Positions 1 through 7,818 of a stretch of DNA of 11,824 bases are shown in pieces. Origin of the DNA: Ktedonobacter sp. 13_1_20CM_4_53_11 (GTDB lineage Bacteria > Chloroflexota > Ktedonobacteria > Ktedonobacterales > Ktedonobacteraceae); assembly GCA_001919995.1 (NCBI GenBank), contig MNIY01000209.1:1-11824 (forward strand), read 5' to 3'. Position 1 is the first letter of the stretch, and each line of letters opens with the position of its first letter. Made by a program: the position numbers and the translations under genes. Below the pieces are notes generated by a model. That model saw only the letters and a program-made list of their open reading frames with translations, ran no database searches and had not been told where the DNA came from.

Positions 1-707
1 GAGAGGACGAAGCGCGCCCGGTCGGCATCCTTTTTGTCAAGGTCTGCATCGTCGATAAAGGCGTTGAAGCTCTGCTGCCAGGTCAAATAGGTTTGCAGAA
101 GGGCGTGGTAATACGGATTCGTTCTCCACACTTCGTCGGTGAAACGTTTGTCCTTGGCATCCGGCTCGACGGTGGATTGACCGGTCATCACCCGGCCCAT
201 CTCCAGCAGGAAATTCGTGTAGTGCTTCAAAGCTAATGGTGGTTGCTTGATCGCTTGCGCGACCATCTGTTGACTGATGTTGAAGAGATCTGTGCCACGA
301 AAGCCAACAAGCGGCATGAGGCCGAAGGCAGCCTCCCCACCCGGCATCTGCTCCGTTGTTTGTTCGGAGGTCTCAGCGTGTGTGACAGCGGCGGACCGCT
401 GTTCTGCGAGTACCTGCTGCGCCTCGGCGGTCTTTTGTCGTTCTTCAGCGAGTGCTGACTCGACGGCAGCCAACCGTCGCTGCAAGTCCTCTACAGCCGC
501 TTGTGCTGCGGCAGCTTGGCGTCGTTCCTCCTCGAGTGCAGCGTGCGCCGTCTCTTTGGTAGTGACCTCCTGCTTGGAAGCGTTGCCCGCAGAGGCTGGT
601 TTCTTCCCGCCCGGCTTCGTGGGCTTCGTGAGAGGCGGAGTGGCTGTAGTCCCGCCATTCTGGCCGTCAGTTTCTGTGTGAATCAAATGCTGTGCATCGT
701 TCTCCAA
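1..707 (-). CDS. phaC: Polyhydroxyalkanoate synthase (PhaC), N-terminal part, runs off the window
   Basis: PHA synthase polymerises 3-hydroxyacyl-CoA into storage polyester at the granule surface. I read 235 residues. Residues about 150-235 match the PhaC N-terminal domain: an alpha-helical stretch (QQMVAQAIKQPP, KHYTNFLLEMGRVMTGQS) and then KDKRFTDEVWRTNPYY (185-200), LQTYLTW (204-210) and DADRARFVL. This is the family's 'D-RF-D-W--NP-Y---LQ-YL' signature and is closest in style to class I/II enzymes. The lipase-like box with the catalytic Cys and the Asp/His lie outside the window, so activity cannot be judged. Residues 1-50 are Pro/Lys/Thr/Ala-rich and 51-115 are Ala/Glu/Gln/Arg-rich with heptad-like spacing, probably a coiled coil. 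This extension is not part of the core enzyme. The start is TTG, chosen because AAGGAGG lies six bases upstream and no ATG is available before residue 121. The gene lies downstream, on the same strand, of the two large regulators but 511 bases away, so it probably has its own promoter. Confidence 0.88.
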   Translation of the reverse strand, partial: MENDAQHLIHTETDGQNGGTTATPPLTKPTKPGGKKPASAGNASKQEVTTKETAHAALEEERRQAAAAQAAVEDLQRRLAAVESALAEERQKTAEAQQVLAEQRSAAVTHAETSEQTTEQMPGGEAAFGLMPLVGFRGTDLFNISQQMVAQAIKQPPLALKHYTNFLLEMGRVMTGQSTVEPDAKDKRFTDEVWRTNPYYHALLQTYLTWQQSFNAFIDDADLDKKDADRARFVL

Positions 708-713
708 CGTTGT

Positions 714-720
714 CCTCCTT
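714..720 (-). promoter_or_regulatory. Strong Shine-Dalgarno that fixes the TTG start of phaC
   Basis: On the minus strand AAGGAGG is followed by six bases (ACAACG) and then TTG. The near-consensus sequence and ideal spacing support the non-ATG start at 707. The next in-frame ATG codons fall deep inside the reading frame, after the low-complexity and coiled-coil region. Confidence 0.8.
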
Positions 721-939
721 CATTCAACTCCAATCCTCTGGAGTCCGTGCAGAGTTGGCACAATCAGCTACCCACGAGCGATGAGCCTGACCCTGCTGCG
801 AACAGTTCAAGGATGCTGGTTACTCCTGCTTCCTTTTCGTCTGTCAGCAGCGCGCGGGAAGTGTTTCTCCATGCTCCACGATGACGATATACGCCGTGCG
901 TCGCAGAATCAAACACTCGCCAGCGGCTTCATACGACAG

Positions 940-955
940 GTCAAGTATAGTTGAC
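940..955. promoter_or_regulatory. Operator-like inverted repeat GTCAA-N6-TTGAC upstream of phaC
   Basis: GTCAAGTATAGTTGAC is a 16-base near-palindrome. The arms GTCAA/TTGAC pair perfectly and the centre TATA is symmetric, leaving one mismatched pair. It contains TATACT on the minus strand, which could be a phaC -10 element, but I find no matching -35 at 16-19 bases. The size and symmetry fit a binding site for a dimeric helix-turn-helix repressor. This is inference from symmetry alone; it lies about 230 bases upstream of the phaC start. Confidence 0.3.
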
Positions 956-1040
956 GAGCGTTGGTAAAAGCGTTTGCCAGACGAGTAGTGTTGTTGGACA
1001 ATCGTTTGTTGTGAGGTCTTTATCAGGGCGGTTTATAGTG

Positions 1041-1054
1041 AGCGTGACCACGCT
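1041..1054. promoter_or_regulatory. Palindrome AGCGTG-AC-CACGCT
   Basis: Two perfect 6-base arms separated by two bases. As RNA it would form only a short AGCG/CGCT stem without a T-run, so a terminator is unlikely; a protein-binding site is possible. It lies in the gap between the SARP-type gene and phaC. No partner copy was noticed elsewhere in the window. Confidence 0.2.
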
Positions 1055-1162
1055 TTCATCGTGTTCAACGAGCACGTTTTGGAAATCAGTTCACATTGGG
1101 TCCTTCTCCACCTTCTTTCTTCCCCCTGGTTAACGCCGCGATCTCGTTGTGAGATACCTGCT

Positions 1163-1240
1163 ATGGCAAACCCGGAGCAACTGGAATATCTTCAGGACAC
1201 TGCAGAAGATTGGAATCCCTATCGGCCGGAGCATTCAATA
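1163..1240 (+). pseudogene. Remnant of a pentapeptide-repeat-like protein (N-terminus only)
   Basis: In the plus frame from ATG 1163 the peptide begins MANPEQLEYLQDTAEDWN and continues PYRPEH. This resembles the short leader that precedes the A(D/N)LXX repeats in many pentapeptide-repeat proteins of Ktedonobacteria and cyanobacteria, of the general form MANPEHL-L-QG---WN-WR-E. The expected PDLSGANL-type repeats never follow: from about 1240 the frame is simply the antisense of the convergent SARP-type gene, so the gene is truncated. The last 15-20 bases overlap the stop and final codons of that gene. There is no good Shine-Dalgarno (only weak GAG at 1151-1153). Similarity is recalled from the family, not searched; chance resemblance over 25 residues is possible. 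Confidence 0.4.
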
Positions 1241-4200
1241 ATGAAACGTCCCTGTGTGAGAAAATGCTCGCGCATTTCGTCATTCGTGATGTTTCCAGCA
1301 AGCTGCTTGATAGCGGATGCAGCACGCGTAAAGGCCTGCTCGGCTTGCTCGTGTTCTTCGCGAGCGAGGTACAGCCTTCCCAGGGCCGCCTCCGCCTGCC
1401 AACATTCTCCCGGAAGGCCTATTTCTATCGCTCCCGCTATGGCTTCCCGCAAATACACTATCGCCTGTTGGCTTTCGCCCTGCGACTGGGCTAGCACCGC
1501 TTGCGCACGGGCCAGGACAATGTGGCAGCGCTTCTTTGTGCCGAAATGTTCGCGAAAAAGATGGAGGTCTTTGGAGGCTTGCTCGCTGTCGTCGGCATGC
1601 AGCAGTGCCGCGGTCTCAGGCCAGCGAGGAGTTTCGGCAAAAATCACCTCGTGAGGGTCTCTTGCAGCCAGTGCTCGCATGGCATATCTGGAAGCCACCT
1701 CCCAGTCCTCGGCGAAGACAGAGACAGCACAGAGAAGAGAGGCACTCATGGCAATATAACGCTTCGCCGATAGAGACTCAGCAATCTTCAGCGCTTCCAG
1801 GTGGGCCCCCATCGCTTTCTCAGGAAGCTGAAGGGCCTGGTATATGATTCCGAGCGTCAACAGGTTTACTATGAGAAGGATGCTGAAGGTCAGTGTGTGG
1901 GCTGCTTCGGTACTTTGGAGTGCAATGGTAAGCGCTTCCTCGTAGGAACCAATTTCCACAAGCCCCCGCGCTAACGTGTAACCGCTCAGGGCCTGGCTCC
2001 AGGCGTGTTCGATTTCAAGGCTGATGGCATAGGCGGCCCGCGCCGCTGTGACTCCTTCGCCCGGTTGCCCGAAGTTAATACGTGTATCGGCCATCCTGGC
2101 CAGACAATCCGCCTCCATGATGCGATTGCCTTGCTGCGCAGCGAGCTGCCAGGCTTCTTCGGCAAAGGAGGCGGCTTCTTCCCATTGCCCCAGAGCTTTC
2201 GTTGTATAGGAGAGTATATTGAGGACTCTGATAACGAGATCAGGCTTCCCAAGTTCACGCATGAGAGCATATGCCTGCCTCCCATAGACGAGGCTCGCCT
2301 CCAGTTTCAAGGCGTAGTAGTTCACGCGTGCAAGGCTCCAATAGGTTTCTCCCAGGCCTGATTGATCATGGTTATGCTCGGCCACTGCGAGTGCCTCCTG
2401 AAGGAGTGTCATCGCACGTTCCAGTTGGGAGACGTCCTCACCCGCCAGCACCGCTTGTCTGTTGAGCGCAATGCACTCCATCTCTGTATCATGCATCCGG
2501 CGGGCCGTTTCGAGCATAGTCTGATAGACGGCTTGCGCGGATTTGGCATCATTGCGGATTTCGTAGGCCCGACCGAGTTGGCTGTACAGGTGATGCAGGC
2601 TTGTCACCGGGACCTTCAACGTGTGCTCATTTGCGAGCTGGCGAGCCTGCTCGTAGTGTCCAATAGCATCGCGCACGGCAAACACGGTCATTGCCTCGTC
2701 ACCCGCCGCCATACTCCAACGAAACGCCAGGTCTACCGACCCACTTGCTAGCGCGTGATAGGCCAGTACGGCGGCAGAGGCACCCTCCTGCTCCAGAACC
2801 TGAAGAGCTCGACCATGGAAGATGCGCCTGCGGGCATCTCCAGCTTCGGTATACGCTACTTCGCGAATCTTGTCGTGGGCGAACACGTAAGGAACGGCCT
2901 GCACCTTCCCACTCTGACGGGGAGATTCTTGCAGGAGTAGCTCCTCGATAGCTTCATCCAGGGCGAAGAGCCCATCCTGCGTGGTCAGATGGGCAACCTG
3001 GCAGAGGGCCTCGAAGGTGAAGTCATGGTCCAGGACTGCACCTGCCGCCAGGAGTTCACGAGCAGGGGGAGAGAGCCGGACCAGGCGAAGCTGGATCATC
3101 TCGCGTACGTCCGAAGGGAGCATGACGTCAGGTGAGGTGGCATCGAGGATCGAGGTCTGCGGCTCGAACACCCAGCCTTTTCCCTCAATCAAGCGAGCCG
3201 CCAGTCCACCGCGTTCTAGCAGCGCCTCAAGCGTTGCCCTCACAAAGAACGGCTGCCCCTTTGTTTCCGCGAAGAGCCAGGTACCAAAGCGTTCAATGCT
3301 TGTTTCACTGGCCGGGGCGCGCAAAGACAGTGAAGATAATCCAAGCGCTGGATGTTCTCTTTGTCTGGCTTGTGGCTCACCGTCTTCGCCCGATACTGAT
3401 TGAGCGATCTGAAGGATATCGTTGGCAGAGAGCGGCCCGAGCTCCAGCCGTGTCAAGGGCACATCCCTTTTCAGATAGGCAAGCCATTCGACCAACCACG
3501 GGTCCATGGATCGCGTTTCCACGCGCCTGCTCAGCAACAACATGACAGGTGTCGAATGCCCCATCCACTGCCTCCCCAGGTACTGGAAGAGGTCCAGGGT
3601 CGCTTTGTCTGTCCACTGGAGATCATCGACAAAGATGAGCAGCGGTGCCTGTGCGGCATAAGCCTCTCCCAGCCGTGCCAGCGCTTCAAAGCACCGGGAA
3701 GAATCGAATGCCTCGTCGACGGTTGGAGGAGGCAGGTCGGGGTAGCGCTCGCGCAGTTCCGGGAGCAGTCGGGAGAGCTCGGCCAGCCAGGTATTGCTTA
3801 AAAGTTGACGAAGGTCCTGCTCCTGTTCCAACCGGGCACGTATAGGGTCAAGGATGGGCTGATAGGCCAGGCGCTGATAGCTTTTAAATGCCCTCCCTTC
3901 GAACACCCCTGCCCCTTGCGCCCTTGCCCAATCGATAAAAGTGGCAGCCAGGCGCGATTTGCCGATGCCAGCTTCACCTTCAATCACCACAACCTGTGGC
4001 TGCCCACCAGCCGCCTTCTCGTAGAGGGACATCAGCCTGTTGAGTTGCGCCCCTCTGCCAACGAAGGGTACTTCAAGCAGTGAACGTGCGGAGGGAGGGC
4101 GTGGCACAATCGGTTCGCGGGTGAGCTTGCCACGAGGAGCGGTTGCATTACGGATAAACTCTGCCTGGGCGGCCATGTGTGGTGAGGGTTTGGCGGAGAG

Positions 4201-4929
4201 TTCCGTCATCAAGACACCCCGGTAGGTCTCGTAGGTCTTCAAGGCCGCAACCCGGTTGCCGGTGGCGAACTGGAGCTGCATGAGGCGCAGGGAGATGTCC
4301 TCGTTGAGCGGGTCAAAGGAGCGCCAACGCTCACCGGTAGCAATGGCCTGTTCGATCTCCCCCTCCGCGCTCTGCATCTGGCAGAGCCAGTCGAACACCT
4401 GCTCGATGCGCTGGTACCAGTATCCGCGTTGGATACCCACCCAGTTATCGAAGTCCACCGTGTCGCGCAAGGTAAAATCCTCGAGAAAGCCGTTGCGATA
4501 CAGTGCGGCGGCGTGCTGAAGGCGAGCAATCAGAGAGCGGCGCACCTCCCCCGGCATCTCTTCACGTGCGGCCTGGTCGCGGGTCAGGCTCCATGCCGCC
4601 TGCAGCTCGTGCAGGTCGAGATCAATGCCCGAGTTCATATTGAGTCCGAGCGCATCATGCACAATGAGCAGGTGGGATTCGTGTGCTGGCTGAGCGCCTT
4701 CCTCAAGAGTGCGACGTACGTGATGTAAGGTAATGCGCAGCGCCGTTCTTCCATGAGCCGAATCACTTTCCGGCCAGAACAGGCGCGAGAGCCGCTGACG
4801 CTCGTGCATGCCACCTTCTGCGGCGAAGTAGGCGAGTAGCGCAAGGGCCTTGCGATCCGGGAACGTCAATCGCCGGTCGAAGTGGGACACTTCCGGTGGC
4901 CCAAGCAACGCAATCTTCAGGATGCTCAT
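1219..4929 (-). CDS. SARP/BTAD-type transcriptional regulator with AAA ATPase and TPR domains
   Basis: A 1236-residue one-component regulator that probably binds DNA when an ATP-driven switch and a TPR sensor respond to a ligand or partner. Residues 1-95 form the winged-helix DNA-binding part (ILKIALLGPPEV, then KALALLAYFA and RQRLSRLFWPES). About 100-255 is the bacterial transcriptional activation domain (DLDLHELQAAW, GFLEDF, GNRVAALKTYETYR). An AAA module starts at about 287 (VPFVGRGAQLNRLMSLYE), with Walker A GEAGIGKS at 318-325 (Lys324) and Walker B LLIFVDD ending at Asp435-Asp436, followed by LQWTD. From about 680 to 1215 there are helical TPR-like repeats. Architecture and length match the large SARP-family regulators of Actinomycetota and Chloroflexota. 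The ATG start has GGGAG eight bases upstream and the protein begins as the family does. It lies 149 bases downstream of the LuxR-type gene on the same strand, with a promoter candidate of its own between them. Its last residues overlap the pentapeptide-repeat remnant, so the extreme C-terminus may be non-native. Target genes are not evident. Confidence 0.9.
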   Translation of the reverse strand: MSILKIALLGPPEVSHFDRRLTFPDRKALALLAYFAAEGGMHERQRLSRLFWPESDSAHGRTALRITLHHVRRTLEEGAQPAHESHLLIVHDALGLNMNSGIDLDLHELQAAWSLTRDQAAREEMPGEVRRSLIARLQHAAALYRNGFLEDFTLRDTVDFDNWVGIQRGYWYQRIEQVFDWLCQMQSAEGEIEQAIATGERWRSFDPLNEDISLRLMQLQFATGNRVAALKTYETYRGVLMTELSAKPSPHMAAQAEFIRNATAPRGKLTREPIVPRPPSARSLLEVPFVGRGAQLNRLMSLYEKAAGGQPQVVVIEGEAGIGKSRLAATFIDWARAQGAGVFEGRAFKSYQRLAYQPILDPIRARLEQEQDLRQLLSNTWLAELSRLLPELRERYPDLPPPTVDEAFDSSRCFEALARLGEAYAAQAPLLIFVDDLQWTDKATLDLFQYLGRQWMGHSTPVMLLLSRRVETRSMDPWLVEWLAYLKRDVPLTRLELGPLSANDILQIAQSVSGEDGEPQARQREHPALGLSSLSLRAPASETSIERFGTWLFAETKGQPFFVRATLEALLERGGLAARLIEGKGWVFEPQTSILDATSPDVMLPSDVREMIQLRLVRLSPPARELLAAGAVLDHDFTFEALCQVAHLTTQDGLFALDEAIEELLLQESPRQSGKVQAVPYVFAHDKIREVAYTEAGDARRRIFHGRALQVLEQEGASAAVLAYHALASGSVDLAFRWSMAAGDEAMTVFAVRDAIGHYEQARQLANEHTLKVPVTSLHHLYSQLGRAYEIRNDAKSAQAVYQTMLETARRMHDTEMECIALNRQAVLAGEDVSQLERAMTLLQEALAVAEHNHDQSGLGETYWSLARVNYYALKLEASLVYGRQAYALMRELGKPDLVIRVLNILSYTTKALGQWEEAASFAEEAWQLAAQQGNRIMEADCLARMADTRINFGQPGEGVTAARAAYAISLEIEHAWSQALSGYTLARGLVEIGSYEEALTIALQSTEAAHTLTFSILLIVNLLTLGIIYQALQLPEKAMGAHLEALKIAESLSAKRYIAMSASLLCAVSVFAEDWEVASRYAMRALAARDPHEVIFAETPRWPETAALLHADDSEQASKDLHLFREHFGTKKRCHIVLARAQAVLAQSQGESQQAIVYLREAIAGAIEIGLPGECWQAEAALGRLYLAREEHEQAEQAFTRAASAIKQLAGNITNDEMREHFLTQGRFIIECSGR

Positions 4930-5045
4930 GGAATCTGCTCCCGCGCATTTAAATATAGGCCTGTCTGATGCGATTTTTATTGCAATAACATGCTTTACAA
5001 CGGCAACGTGCGATACAAAACCCAGCGACTGGAGAGGTTAAAGTT

Positions 5046-5074
5046 AGTATAGTCAACAACAGACGAGAGCGCAA
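5046..5074 (-). promoter_or_regulatory. Promoter candidate for the SARP-type regulator (TTGCGC-N17-TATACT)
   Basis: On the minus strand TTGCGC (5074-5069, 4 of 6 to consensus) is followed by exactly 17 bases and then TATACT (5051-5046, 5 of 6). It lies directly after the stop codon of the LuxR-type gene and would give a leader of about 110 bases. This suggests the SARP-type gene can be transcribed independently of its upstream neighbour. The remaining 149-base gap (4930-5078) is otherwise A/T-rich with no gene. Confidence 0.4.
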
Positions 5075-5078
5075 GGGC

Positions 5079-7715
5079 CTAAGACGCAGTATGCTCATCA
5101 GGAAGGAGAGCAAGGTCGCGCGCGCGGAGAATGGCTTGTGTGCGACTCTTGACCCCGAATTTCGAGAGGATATGGCTCACATGCAGCTTCACCGTCCCTG
5201 GTGCCAGAACCAGTGCCGCCGCGATCTCCTGGTTGGAAGCCCCAGCGGCTAACAATTGCAGCACCTCCAGTTCGCGCTGGCTCAGTGGGTCAAGTAAGGG
5301 TTGCTCAGCGGAAGGTTGGCCGGGTTTTCCTTGTGCAGGCCTTTGCAGGTTAGATGTCATCTCATGCGTGGGGGTAGCTGCGATCGCCTGTCCTGCCGTC
5401 ATATTTTTTCCCTCAGCCCATCTTTCAGCAAAGATCTGCTCGCCGAGGAGGCGCTGCGCTTGCTTGATGTGGCGTACGCGACTAAGACGTTCGACCTGTG
5501 GTAGCGGCGCATGACTGGCTTCGCGGTAGCGTTCTGCCGCTCCCCACAGTCGCGCTGCCCACTCCGACTCTCCTTGACCTGCGACAACATCCGCCAACTC
5601 TTCCAGACACAGGATCAGCGATCGACTATCATGAACGGTGCGTGCAATCTCCAGGCTCTGAACTGCCAGGTCTCGGGTCACCGTATAGTCATGCTCCCAC
5701 GCCGCTGCCTGCGCGAGCAAGGCGTATAAAAGCGCCTGACCCTGCTGGTCTCCCAGTTGTTGGTGCCGCTTCAAGCCAGCTTCCAGTAGGAAACGCGCAC
5801 GCGGGATGTCACCCTGGTGCAGGGCGATCTCGCCGAAGAGGCTCACAAACCAGCCCGTTACCCACACATTGCCGACCTGATCATGGACGGCGAGTCCTTC
5901 CTTCAAGAAGGTCTGAGCTTTTGTCTCATCCCCTTGTGCCCAATAGACGTTTGCTAAGAACAGGTGTAACTCTCCATAGAGCCAGAGGTCTCCTGCCTCT
6001 TTGAAGAGGGCGATGGCATGTTCATAGACATGCTGTGCCTGCGTATAGTCACCCTGGGACAAGACGACCGATCCAAAGGCATTGAGAGCACACGCCAGCG
6101 TCCAACTATCCTCTGCCGGTGCGTGCGCCTGGACAAATGTCAGCGTCTCTTCTGCCTGGGCCTGTGCCCCAATCATGTCTCCACTTGCGAGCAGATGATG
6201 TACCAGGGGCCAGGAAGCTATCACGAAGCCTCGACCGTCCCCATCCTGCCGGGCGAGGGTCAGGCATTCCCGTGCCCGAACGAAGAGGAGGTCGCTTTGT
6301 CCCAGGTGGCTGGCAATCAAGGCCACGATATAGAGCGCCTTGATGCGTGCGGAAACGGCGACATCTGGACCGGCTTCCCGCAGTGCTGTCTCGAGCCAGA
6401 GCATGGCCTCGCTGAAACGACCGCACATGTACCAGAAATGCCCAAGGTTTCCTGCCAGGCGTAGCAACTGTTCATTCATCTGATGGGTTTGCGACCACTG
6501 CAAGGCGGCTCGCAAGTTCTCCGCATCTCGCGTCAGGCGACCTATCCACGCTCGTTGCTGGTGCCCGAACAATTCCGGCTCACTTTGCTCGGCAAGCGCG
6601 AGGTAGTACATCGCATGCCTCTGCTCTGTCGTCTCTAAATCTCCAGAATCCGCGAGTCTTTCCAGGGCGTACTCCCTGATCGTTTCGAGCATCAGCAGAC
6701 GCGGCTCATCTGCACTTCGGTCGCTCTGTTGCAGCAAGCTTTTGTCAAGCAGGGAGGCGACCACGTCGATGGCAGGACGCGAAAGATCGGAAGCTTCGCT
6801 ACAGACAGCTTCAGCAGCCTCAAGCGTCCAGCTTCCAACAAAGATGGCCAGGCGCCGGAAACACCGTTGCTCCTCGGCGTTCAGGAGATCATAACTCCAG
6901 CGGATGGTATCACGCAGTGTCTGCTGCCGGCTGGGAGCATCCTGCCTTCCACCCGTCAACACAGCAAGCCGATGGTTGAGTCGCCCGAGCAATGCCTGGG
7001 GAGGCAGAAGTTTGTTACGCGCCGCTGCCAACTCCAGGGCTAGTGGTAGCCCGTCCAGTCGGATGCAAATCTGGGCTAGAGCAGCCGCGTTGTCCTCAGA
7101 AAGGACAAAATTAGTTTGCACCATCTGCGCACGCTGAACGAAAAGGGCGACCGCCCCGTATTGCAACAGCTCCTCTTTTGCTGGTAGGTGAAGCGGATCG
7201 GGCAGGGAGAGGGGTGGAATTGAAAACTCATACTCACCCTCGACATGCAGGACCGCTCGGCTGGTCACGAGGATCTTGATGGATGGACAAGCCAGGAGCA
7301 GTTCCACCAGCGCCGGCGCGGCTTGGATGACCTGCTCAAAATTATCCAGCAGCAACAGGAGGTGTTTATCACGCAGGAAGGCTTTGAGCGACTCGAACAG
7401 CGAACGTTCCTCGGCATCTCGCAGGCCCAGCGTCTGTGCGATGGTGGGCACGACCAGCTCAGCGTCGCTGAGCGGAGCAAGCTGTACCTGGCAGACGCCA
7501 TGAAGAAATATCTCGCTCAGATCCGTCGCGACTTTCTGAGCCAGGCGTGTCTTGCCGATGCCGGCGGTACCCGTGAGGGTGAGGAGCCGGACCTCGGGCC
7601 GTAGCAGTAAAGAACGGATCGCCTGCTCCTGCTGCTCACGCCCAATCAACGGCGTGAGCAGAAAAGGGAGATTGTGGAAACGGCTGCCAGGGCGATCTCC
7701 AATACGCTCCGCCAT
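5079..7715 (-). CDS. LuxR-family transcriptional regulator with NB-ARC ATPase and TPR domains
   Basis: An 878-residue STAND-type regulator: an NTPase switch and TPR sensor control a C-terminal DNA-binding domain. The N-terminal NB-ARC-like module has Walker A GTAGIGKT at 49-56 (Lys55), Walker B LLLLLDNFEQV, the sensor-like LVTSRAVLHVEGEYEF and the GLPLALELAAAR motif typical of STAND ATPases. Residues about 290-360 look like the winged-helix part (YDLLNAEEQRCFRRLAIF). About 400-770 is TPR-like. Residues 811-868 are a complete LuxR/GerE helix-turn-helix: LSQRELEVLQLLAAGASNQE, then APGTVKLHVSHILSKFGV. The ATG start follows GGAGGAGG by about eight bases. The family is common in Ktedonobacteria and Actinomycetota; the signal is usually unknown. 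It is transcribed divergently from the aldehyde dehydrogenase operon across 359 bases that hold repeated motifs, so it is the best candidate to regulate that operon and itself. Confidence 0.92.
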   Translation of the reverse strand: MAERIGDRPGSRFHNLPFLLTPLIGREQQEQAIRSLLLRPEVRLLTLTGTAGIGKTRLAQKVATDLSEIFLHGVCQVQLAPLSDAELVVPTIAQTLGLRDAEERSLFESLKAFLRDKHLLLLLDNFEQVIQAAPALVELLLACPSIKILVTSRAVLHVEGEYEFSIPPLSLPDPLHLPAKEELLQYGAVALFVQRAQMVQTNFVLSEDNAAALAQICIRLDGLPLALELAAARNKLLPPQALLGRLNHRLAVLTGGRQDAPSRQQTLRDTIRWSYDLLNAEEQRCFRRLAIFVGSWTLEAAEAVCSEASDLSRPAIDVVASLLDKSLLQQSDRSADEPRLLMLETIREYALERLADSGDLETTEQRHAMYYLALAEQSEPELFGHQQRAWIGRLTRDAENLRAALQWSQTHQMNEQLLRLAGNLGHFWYMCGRFSEAMLWLETALREAGPDVAVSARIKALYIVALIASHLGQSDLLFVRARECLTLARQDGDGRGFVIASWPLVHHLLASGDMIGAQAQAEETLTFVQAHAPAEDSWTLACALNAFGSVVLSQGDYTQAQHVYEHAIALFKEAGDLWLYGELHLFLANVYWAQGDETKAQTFLKEGLAVHDQVGNVWVTGWFVSLFGEIALHQGDIPRARFLLEAGLKRHQQLGDQQGQALLYALLAQAAAWEHDYTVTRDLAVQSLEIARTVHDSRSLILCLEELADVVAGQGESEWAARLWGAAERYREASHAPLPQVERLSRVRHIKQAQRLLGEQIFAERWAEGKNMTAGQAIAATPTHEMTSNLQRPAQGKPGQPSAEQPLLDPLSQRELEVLQLLAAGASNQEIAAALVLAPGTVKLHVSHILSKFGVKSRTQAILRARDLALLPDEHTAS

Positions 7716-7746
7716 TCTCGCACCTCCTCCTCGATTCTTCTAAAAA

Positions 7747-7768
7747 AGTGTGCTTTTTCTCACACACT
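7747..7768. repeat. Inverted repeat AGTGTG-N10-CACACT in the LuxR-gene leader
   Basis: Plus-strand AGTGTG (7747-7752) pairs with CACACT (7763-7768), with a T-rich 10-base centre. It lies about 30 bases upstream of the LuxR-type start codon and just before its Shine-Dalgarno. It could be an operator or a leader hairpin that affects translation; the stem is too short and A/T-flanked to be sure. Confidence 0.25.
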
Positions 7769-7785
7769 AACCTGAGCACCTCTAT

Positions 7786-7791
7786 AGTATA
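7786..7791 (-). promoter_or_regulatory. -10-like TATACT for the LuxR-type regulator
   Basis: TATACT on the minus strand about 70 bases upstream of the start codon at 7715. Only a poor -35 (AAGACC, 18-base spacer) can be paired with it, so transcription from here would need an activator or another sigma factor. The same TATACT hexamer appears in the candidates at 5046 and 7924. Confidence 0.25.
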
Positions 7792-7818
7792 TCCCATATA
7801 CAGCAGCAGGGTCTTGTA

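Larger units (their letters stand above)
708..1218. other. 511-base intergenic region between the SARP-type regulator and phaC
   Basis: No convincing intact gene on either strand. It holds the phaC ribosome site, a near-palindrome at 940-955, a second palindrome at 1041-1054, a small hairpin ATCTC-N5-GAGAT at 1141-1155, and the start of a pentapeptide-repeat-like remnant at 1163. I see no hairpin followed by a T-run that would terminate the regulator transcript on the minus strand, and no clean -35/-10 pair for phaC. The length suggests a phaC leader or promoter region plus remains of an older gene. Confidence 0.6.

Noticed and set aside
277..681. 134-codon plus-strand frame near the left edge
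   Set aside because: Antisense to the PHA synthase N-terminus; Ser/Ala/Cys-rich nonsense composition.
844..1027. Minus-strand stretch open for about 60 codons containing AYIVIVEHGETLPA, slightly like a HicB antitoxin start
   Set aside because: No start codon with a ribosome site, a stop directly after the suggestive segment, and no continuation of the HicB pattern in other frames.
1141..1155. ATCTC-N5-GAGAT hairpin as a terminator for the SARP-type gene
   Set aside because: Five-base A/T-containing stem with no T-run on the minus strand; not a credible intrinsic terminator.
4838..5080. 13-base direct repeat AGCGCAAGGGCCT at 4838-4850 and 5068-5080
   Set aside because: One copy is inside the coding region of the SARP-type gene and the other overlaps the end of the LuxR-type gene; no mobile-element features or target duplication, so probably coincidence.
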